Assembly (NCBI RefSeq): GCF_001611795.1
Contig: NZ_CP015098.1
Location: 4,712,001-4,776,000 of the forward strand
Origin: Streptomyces qaidamensis
Lineage (GTDB): Bacteria; Actinomycetota; Actinomycetes; Streptomycetales; Streptomycetaceae
Direction: 5' to 3'
DNA length: 64,000 nucleotides
Of the stretch, positions 58,816 through 64,000 are shown one piece after another. The notes under the pieces are model-generated. The model ran no database searches, was not told where the DNA came from, and worked only from the letters and a program-made list of their open reading frames with translations. Within the stretch, counting starts at the first letter, position 1, and the number at the start of each line of letters is the position of its first letter. Both the position numbers and the translations under genes were made by a program.

Positions 58816-60264
58816 TCAGCGGCGGCGGCCCCGGGGCGGCCTGCCCCGCCGCCCGTTCGGGGCGGAACCCGTGCGCGCCGCGGGCTTCTCGGCGGGCGGC
58901 GGGGTGATGACGACGGGCACGCCCGAGGGCTCCTGCGCCCCGGTGATGCGGCTCAGTTCGCCTTCGCCCGAGCGGACCCGGGTGACCTGCGGGGTGATCC
59001 CGGCGTCGGCCATCAGCCGGGTCATCTCACGCCGCTGGTGGGGCAGGACCAGCGTGACGACGGTGCCGGACTCGCCGGCCCGGGCGGTACGGCCGCCGCG
59101 GTGCAGGTAGTCCTTGTGGTCGCCGGGCGGGTCCACGTTGACGACGAGGTCGAGGTTGTCGACGTGGATGCCGCGGGCGGCGACGTTGGTGGCCACCAGG
59201 ACCGTGACCTGACCGTCCTTGAAACGGGCCAGAGTCCTGGTCCGCTGCGACTGGGACTTGCCGCCGTGCAGGGCCATGGCGCGCACGCCTACGGCCAGCA
59301 GCTTCTTGGCCAGCCGGTCGGCGGCGTGCTTGGTGTCCAGGAACATGATCACGCGCCCGTCGCGGGCGGCGATCCGGGTCGTGGTGGCGTGCTTGTCGTC
59401 GTCCTCCACGTGCAGCAGGTGGTGCTCCATCGTGGTGACCGCGCCCGCGGACGGGTCGACGGAGTGGACCACCGGGTCGTGCAGGTAGGTGCGGACCAGC
59501 CGGTCGACGTTGCGGTCCAGGGTGGCCGAGAACAGCATCCGCTGACCGCCGGGCCGCACCTGGTCGAGCAGGGCGGTGACCTGCGGCATGAAGCCCATGT
59601 CGGTCATCTGGTCGGCCTCGTCGAGGACGGTGATGTCGACGTGGTCCAGGCGGCAGTCGCCTCGGTCTATGAGGTCCTTGAGCCGTCCGGGCGTGGCGAC
59701 GACGACCTCGGCGCCGGTGCGCAGCGCGTTCGCCTGCCGGCCGATCGGCATGCCGCCGACCACCGTGGCGAGCCGCAGCCGCAGCGCACGGGCGAACGGG
59801 GTGAGGGCGTCGGTGACCTGCTGGGCCAGTTCGCGGGTGGGGACGAGGACGAGGCCCAGGGGCTGGCGGGCCTCGGCCCGCCGTCCGTCGACGCGGGCCA
59901 GCAGGGCGAGCCCGAAGGCGAGGGTCTTGCCCGAGCCGGTGCGCCCGCGGCCGAGCACGTCCCGGCCGGCCAGGGAGTTGGGCAGGGTCGCCGCCTGGAT
60001 CGGGAACGGCGCGGTCAGGCCCTCGGCGCGCAGCGCGGCCTGCAGCCGCTCGGGCAGGTCGAGGCCGTCGAACGCCTCGACGGCGGGCAGCGCCGGGGTG
60101 ACGGTGGCGGGCGGAGCGAACTCCTGGCTGGGGGCGGGGCGGCGGCCTCCGCGTCCACCGCCCGCGGGGCGGGCGGCGCTACCCGCGCCGCCGGACTTGC
60201 GGGGCCGGTACCCGTTGCCGCGGGAGTGGGGAGAGCCGTTGTTCTTGCGAGCGGTGCGGTCCAT
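58816..60264 (-). CDS. DEAD-box RNA helicase
   Basis: 482 aa; ATG 60264 after GAGGAAGG. A basic Gly-rich N-terminus (1-60) then motifs: Q motif PFPIQAAT (87-), I GRTGSGKT (107-114), DEAD 215-218, SAT 246-248, VLVATNVAARGIHV and HRGGRTARAG. A Gly/Arg-rich tail binds RNA. Lies downstream of the cold-shock gene on the same strand; both are likely part of a cold response. Confidence 0.92.
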   Translation of the reverse strand: MDRTARKNNGSPHSRGNGYRPRKSGGAGSAARPAGGGRGGRRPAPSQEFAPPATVTPALPAVEAFDGLDLPERLQAALRAEGLTAPFPIQAATLPNSLAGRDVLGRGRTGSGKTLAFGLALLARVDGRRAEARQPLGLVLVPTRELAQQVTDALTPFARALRLRLATVVGGMPIGRQANALRTGAEVVVATPGRLKDLIDRGDCRLDHVDITVLDEADQMTDMGFMPQVTALLDQVRPGGQRMLFSATLDRNVDRLVRTYLHDPVVHSVDPSAGAVTTMEHHLLHVEDDDKHATTTRIAARDGRVIMFLDTKHAADRLAKKLLAVGVRAMALHGGKSQSQRTRTLARFKDGQVTVLVATNVAARGIHVDNLDLVVNVDPPGDHKDYLHRGGRTARAGESGTVVTLVLPHQRREMTRLMADAGITPQVTRVRSGEGELSRITGAQEPSGVPVVITPPPAEKPAARTGSAPNGRRGRPPRGRRR

Positions 60265-60362
60265 GCGGAACCTTCCTCGATGCGGCACGCGTCGAGGAAT
60301 GCGCGGCGGCACCGGAGGGCCGCGGGATTCGCAAGAGTTGAGCCGGAGAAGAGCAAAACGAG

Positions 60363-60395
60363 CCGGGGCCCGCACCGCGAGGGTGCGGGCCCCGG
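60363..60395 (-). terminator. Terminator after the cold-shock gene
   Basis: A perfect 14-bp GC stem (60363-60376 with 60382-60395), loop GCGAG, between the csp gene and the helicase gene. Partial read-through could link the two. Confidence 0.8.
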
Positions 60396-60416
60396 TTCAG
60401 GGCGTTCGCGTACGCG

Positions 60417-60620
60417 TCAGGCGGGAACGATGTTCTCGGCCTGCGGGCCCTTCTGGCCCTGCGTGACGTCGAAGGTGACCTTCTGGCCTTCCTGGAGCTC
60501 ACGGAAGCCAGAGGTGGCGATGTTCGAGTAGTGGGCGAAGACGTCCGGGCCGCCACCCTCCTGCTCGATGAAGCCGAAGCCCTTTTCCGAGTTGAACCAC
60601 TTCACGGTACCGGTAGCCAT
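60417..60620 (-). CDS. Cold-shock protein (CspA family)
   Basis: 67 aa, canonical length. RNP1 KGFGFIEQ and RNP2 DVFAHYS (usually VFVHFS) are present; starts MATGTVKWFNSEKGFG. RNA chaperone. GGGAGATTC precedes the ATG. The long, unusually AT-rich region upstream resembles a cold-shock 5' UTR. Confidence 0.95.
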   Translation of the reverse strand: MATGTVKWFNSEKGFGFIEQEGGGPDVFAHYSNIATSGFRELQEGQKVTFDVTQGQKGPQAENIVPA

Positions 60621-60968
60621 ATGAATCTCCCTTGAGGGCAGTACTCAGGGCCCGCACCTTGCGGACCCGTAGTCGCCGATCTGATCACCCTAAGGAGATC
60701 CGAGAATCCTCGGAAACAAAAAAGAGTGCTCGTCGACAAAAGGTCGATAGAGCACTCGAAGTCTCTGGGAACCAAAACTGCAACGCCAGCCAAGGTAGCA
60801 CAGGCCCGGCCGGATGGCTCGGCAATCTCGTACCCGGGGTGGAGTGGCCCGCCCGTTCGTACTGCGTTTCGAGTACCGGAGATTGTCGGCAGGCGCACGA
60901 CGACGGGACGACCCGCTCACGGACAGGCTTGGCCCCACGTCCGACACCAGATGTGGAGACCTCCTGCC
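60621..60968. promoter_or_regulatory. Long divergent region containing the csp 5' UTR
   Basis: About 350 bp without a gene. It contains CCGAG/CTCGG near 60700 and a stem GAGTGCTC (60725-60732) with GAGCACTC (60751-60758), inner TCGAC/GTCGA, and runs of A (60716-60724). Such AT-rich structured leaders are typical for csp mRNAs. The MMPL transporter promoter must lie at the right end. Confidence 0.55.
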
Positions 60969-63176
60969 GTGGCTGCTTTCCTGTATCGACTGGGCCGTCT
61001 GGCCTTCCGGCGGCGCTGGTACGTCGCCCTGGTCTGGGCGGCCGTCCTGGCCGCCGTGGGGCTGGGCGCCCTCAAGGCGCCGGGGGCCGTCGACGAGGAG
61101 TTCTCGATGCCCGGCATCGAGTCCCAGAAGGCGTTCGACCTGATGGAGCAGCGCTTCCCCGGCGCCACGGCCGACAGCGCGACGGCCAGGGTCGTCTTCA
61201 TCGCGCCGGGCGGCGAGAAGGTCACGGCCGCCGGGAACAAGAAGTCCGTCGAGAAGGCCGTGGCCGGGCTCGGCGACGGCACGCAGGTCGCGAACGCCGT
61301 CGACCCGTTCGCGGCGAAGACCGTCAGCAAGGACGGCACGACGGCCTTCGCGACGGTCACCTACAAGGTCGGTGCGGGCGACCTCACCGACGCCAGCCGC
61401 AGCCACCTGGAGCGGACCATCGACCAGGCCCGGGACTCCGGGCTGACCGTCGAGGCGGGCGGTACCGCGCTGGCCGCCGAGGGCGGGCCGGGCGGCACGG
61501 CCGAGGTGATCGGCGTCGCGATCGCCGCGGTCGTGCTCCTGATCACCTTCGGTTCGCTGGCCGCCGCCGGGCTGCCGCTGCTGACGGCCGTGATCGGCAT
61601 CGGCGTGAGCATGGCCACGATCCTCGCCCTGGCCGGCGCCCTGGGCCTGTCCACGACCACCGGCACCCTGGCGATGATGCTGGGCCTCGCCGTCGGCATC
61701 GACTACGCCCTGTTCGTCGTCTCCCGCTACCGGGAGGAGCGTGCCAAGGGCCGCACGCCGCAGGAGGCCACCGGGCTGGCCGTCGGCACGGCCGGGTCCG
61801 CGGTCGTGTTCGCCGGGCTCACCGTCGTCATCGCCCTGGCCGGACTCGCCGTGGTCGGCATCCCGATGCTCACGAAGATGGGGCTGGCCGCGGCGGGCGC
61901 GGTCGTCGTCGCCGTGCTGATCGCCCTCACCCTCGTCCCGGCGCTCCTCGGCTTCTGGCCGAACGCCGTGCTCACCCGGCGGGCCCGCAGGAGCGGCCGG
62001 ATCGAGGAGAGCGCCGAGACCAACGCCGGCACCCGCTGGGCGCGGTTCGTGCTGCGCCGCCCCATACCCGTCCTGCTCCTCGGCGTCGTCGGCCTCGGCG
62101 CCCTCGCCCTGCCCGCCGCCGACCTCCAGCTGGGCATGCCCGGGGACGAGGCCAAGCCGACTTCCACCACCGAGCGCCGGGCCTACGACGCGCTCGCCGA
62201 GGGGTTCGGGCCGGGCTTCAACGGGCCGCTGACCATCGTCGTGGACGCCAAGGGCGCCGCCGACCCGAAGGCGGCCGCCGGCACCATTGCCAAGGAGATC
62301 GGCGGCACCGCGGGCATCGTGTCCGTCTCCCCGGCCCGCTTCAACGACGCCGGCGACACCGCCGTCTTCTCGGCCGTGCCCTCCACCGCGCCGACCGACG
62401 AGAAGACCAAGAACCTGGTGACCACCATCCGGGACGAGCGCCCCGGCATCGAGTCCGGCACCGGCGCGAGCTACGAGGTCACCGGCAGCACCGCGATGAA
62501 CATCGACATCGCCGAGAAGGTCCAGGCCGCGCTGATCCCGTACCTGGTCGTCGTGGTCGGCCTGGCGATCGTGCTGCTGCTGGTGGTCTTCCGGTCGCTG
62601 CTCGTCCCGCTCAAGGCGGCCCTCGGGTTCCTGCTGTCGGTGCTGGCCTCGCTCGGCGCGGTCGTCGTGGTCTTCCAGCAGGGCCACGGCGCGGAGCTGC
62701 TCGGCGTGGAGCAGACCGGCCCGATCATGAGCCTGATGCCGATCTTCCTGGTGGGCATCGTCTTCGGCCTCGCGATGGACTACGAGGTGTTCCTCGTCTC
62801 CCGGATGCGCGAGGCGTACGTCCACGGCGAGTCGTCCTCCCAGGCGATCACCTCCGGCTTCCACCACAGCGCCCGGGTGGTCGTGGCCGCCGCCCTGATC
62901 ATGATCGCGGTGTTCGCCGGGTTCATCGGCGAGAGCGACTCCATGATCAAGATGATCGGCTTCGGGCTCGCCTCGGCCGTCCTGTTCGACGCCTTCGTCG
63001 TACGGATGGCGATCGTGCCGGCCGTCCTCGCCCTGCTCGGCGACAAGGCCTGGTGGCTGCCGAAGTGGCTGAACCGGGCGCTGCCGCGCGTCGACGTGGA
63101 GGGCGAGGCCCTCAGCCGGCCGGAGCGGGAAGCGGCCCCGGACACCGCACCCGAACTGGAGCCGGCGCGCACCTGA
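60969..63176 (+). CDS. MMPL family (RND-type) transporter
   Basis: 735 aa; GTG 60969 preceded by GGAGA. Twelve transmembrane helices in two halves, each with a large extracellular loop. Conserved intramembrane motif MLGLAVGIDYALFVVSRYREE in the first half and VFGLAMDYEVFLVSRMREAYV (split) in the second, with the proton-relay Asp and Tyr residues. Exports lipids or hydrophobic metabolites. No regulator directly adjacent. Confidence 0.92.
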   Translation: MAAFLYRLGRLAFRRRWYVALVWAAVLAAVGLGALKAPGAVDEEFSMPGIESQKAFDLMEQRFPGATADSATARVVFIAPGGEKVTAAGNKKSVEKAVAGLGDGTQVANAVDPFAAKTVSKDGTTAFATVTYKVGAGDLTDASRSHLERTIDQARDSGLTVEAGGTALAAEGGPGGTAEVIGVAIAAVVLLITFGSLAAAGLPLLTAVIGIGVSMATILALAGALGLSTTTGTLAMMLGLAVGIDYALFVVSRYREERAKGRTPQEATGLAVGTAGSAVVFAGLTVVIALAGLAVVGIPMLTKMGLAAAGAVVVAVLIALTLVPALLGFWPNAVLTRRARRSGRIEESAETNAGTRWARFVLRRPIPVLLLGVVGLGALALPAADLQLGMPGDEAKPTSTTERRAYDALAEGFGPGFNGPLTIVVDAKGAADPKAAAGTIAKEIGGTAGIVSVSPARFNDAGDTAVFSAVPSTAPTDEKTKNLVTTIRDERPGIESGTGASYEVTGSTAMNIDIAEKVQAALIPYLVVVVGLAIVLLLVVFRSLLVPLKAALGFLLSVLASLGAVVVVFQQGHGAELLGVEQTGPIMSLMPIFLVGIVFGLAMDYEVFLVSRMREAYVHGESSSQAITSGFHHSARVVVAAALIMIAVFAGFIGESDSMIKMIGFGLASAVLFDAFVVRMAIVPAVLALLGDKAWWLPKWLNRALPRVDVEGEALSRPEREAAPDTAPELEPART

Positions 63177-63189
63177 GGAATCCCGCCCA

Positions 63190-63221
63190 GGGCCGCCCGT
63201 GGCGAAGGACACGGGCGGCCC
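63190..63221 (+). terminator. Terminator after MMPL gene
   Basis: GGGCCGCCCGTG (63190-63201) pairs perfectly with CACGGGCGGCCC (63210-63221), loop of 8 nt. Confidence 0.85.
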
Positions 63222-63282
63222 CTCGGGTGTTGCGGCCCGCCGTCGACCACGATGGTTCCAGCCCCACCGACCGGAGAGCCCC

Positions 63283-64000
63283 ATGAGCATCCCCCCGGAG
63301 CGCCGCTACGCGGACCGCCTGGAGGCATTCGCCGAGCAGCACCCCTTCCTCGTCGACCTGGCGATGGTCCTGGGACTGATGGGCTGCGCGACCTTCGGCA
63401 CGTCCCTCTCCCTGCCCGGCGCCGAGCCGCCGGCCCAGGACAAGGCGGGCGTCGTCCTCATGGGCGTGGCCTGCCTCGCCCTGCTCAGGCACCGCGCGAA
63501 CCCGCGCACCGTCGTCATGATCACGACGGGCTGCACGGTCACGGCGGTCGTGATGGGCTATCTGCTCACGCCCCTGCTGCTGGCACCGATCATGGCGGGG
63601 CTGTACTGGCTCGCCACCCTCACCGACCGCAGGACCACCCGCGCCTACGGCATCCTCACCATGGTGGCGGTGATCGTCGCGGCCGTGTTCACCCGCTCCA
63701 TGGACCACCTCTCGCTGCTGCTGAGGACGATCGGCCCGTTCTTCTGGCTGATGCTGCCCCTCGCCGCCGGCAACATGACGCGGCTGCGGCGCGCCTACCT
63801 CCAGGCCGTGCAGGCCCGGGCCGAACACGCCGAGCGCACCCGGGAGGAGGAGGCCCGGCTGCGCGTCACCGAGGAGCGGATGCGTATCGCGCGGGAGCTC
63901 CACGACGTCGTGGCCCACCACATGGCCCTCGCCAACGCCCAGGCCGGAACGGCCGCGCACCTCGCCCTCACCCGCCCCGAGCAGACCCAGAAGATCCTCA
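63283..64000 (+). CDS. NarL-type sensor histidine kinase (3' end outside window)
   Basis: 239 residues visible from ATG 63283 (GGAGAG upstream). Four or five membrane helices in residues about 20-165, a coiled-coil linker (RAEHAERTREEEARLRV) and the HisKA_3 phosphoacceptor His207 in RIARELHDVVAHHM. The ATPase domain and presumably a response regulator lie beyond the edge. Confidence 0.9.
   Translation, partial: MSIPPERRYADRLEAFAEQHPFLVDLAMVLGLMGCATFGTSLSLPGAEPPAQDKAGVVLMGVACLALLRHRANPRTVVMITTGCTVTAVVMGYLLTPLLLAPIMAGLYWLATLTDRRTTRAYGILTMVAVIVAAVFTRSMDHLSLLLRTIGPFFWLMLPLAAGNMTRLRRAYLQAVQARAEHAERTREEEARLRVTEERMRIARELHDVVAHHMALANAQAGTAAHLALTRPEQTQKIL

Noticed and set aside
60632..63286. Very long open frames on both strands over the MMPL gene (over 860 codons each)
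   Set aside because: Arg/Gly/His-rich shadow translations produced by high GC third positions; the MMPL frame alone shows membrane helices and family motifs.

Overview
The window is from a very GC-rich actinobacterial chromosome, almost certainly a Streptomyces. Supporting signs are the strong GC bias at third codon positions, GTG/TTG starts, leaderless promoters (TANNNT about 6-7 nt before the start codon), DUF6479, DUF5994, DUF4328 and TIGR03943 family proteins, LAxTG sortase substrates, an ANTAR/GAF regulator and a TTA (bldA-type) codon at the start of one gene. No rRNA, tRNA, CRISPR array or replication origin was seen.

Layout. 1-6 kb: a cut-off exonuclease/endonuclease/phosphatase protein, an alpha/beta hydrolase divergent from a MocR/PdxR-type regulator (11-bp direct-repeat operator between them), two membrane proteins and a SpoIIE-type phosphatase. 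6.1-11.6 kb: the most unusual locus. It holds a degenerate caspase-like protein, an EACC1-like small protein, a single polypeptide that places an intact caspase-like domain inside the membrane and a solute-binding plus VWA region outside it, and an orphan solute-binding lipoprotein. 11.7-13.3 kb: a 48-aa secreted peptide gene divergent from an XRE-TPR regulator with a perfect 9+9 bp inverted repeat between them. 13.3-16.2 kb: a UPF0718-type permease plus a TIGR03943 protein with a His/Asp/Gly 27-bp tandem repeat, then a GAF-ANTAR regulator. 17.2-18.6 kb: a short ThrRS-like protein preceded by a leaderless leader peptide with three consecutive Thr codons and a terminator hairpin. 18.6-26.2 kb: an FMN-binding enzyme, a sigma-factor relic, a nucleoside hydrolase, a sortase substrate, an alpha-glucosidase and small lipoproteins/membrane proteins.

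26.4-36.5 kb: a roughly 170-bp inverted-repeat element that supplies the stop codon of a TetR gene, an ABC exporter, serine hydrolases (class C type and a class A beta-lactamase), a sortase-anchored glycine-rich protein, a TerB-like protein and an RlmA/TlrB-type 23S rRNA methyltransferase preceded by a 13-codon leaderless ORF and hairpin. 36.5-43.7 kb: CtaG-like protein; an operon of sortase substrate, class F sortase, ECF-type sigma factor and membrane-anchored partner; a MoxR ATPase / zinc-motif VWA triad. 43.8-48.2 kb: amidohydrolase, GC minisatellite, proline iminopeptidase, MarR and HxlR regulators and an imine-reductase-like enzyme.

48.2-54.4 kb looks like an integrated element of visibly less extreme composition: small orphan genes between similar hairpins, a TTA-containing methyltransferase and two overlapping tyrosine recombinases, bordered on the right by fused relics of a LysR and a SnoaL-like gene. 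55-64 kb returns to core-like content: GH30-type galactanase with ricin domain and its LacI regulator (perfect 16-bp palindrome), DEAD helicase with a cold-shock gene, an MMPL transporter and a histidine kinase cut by the window end.
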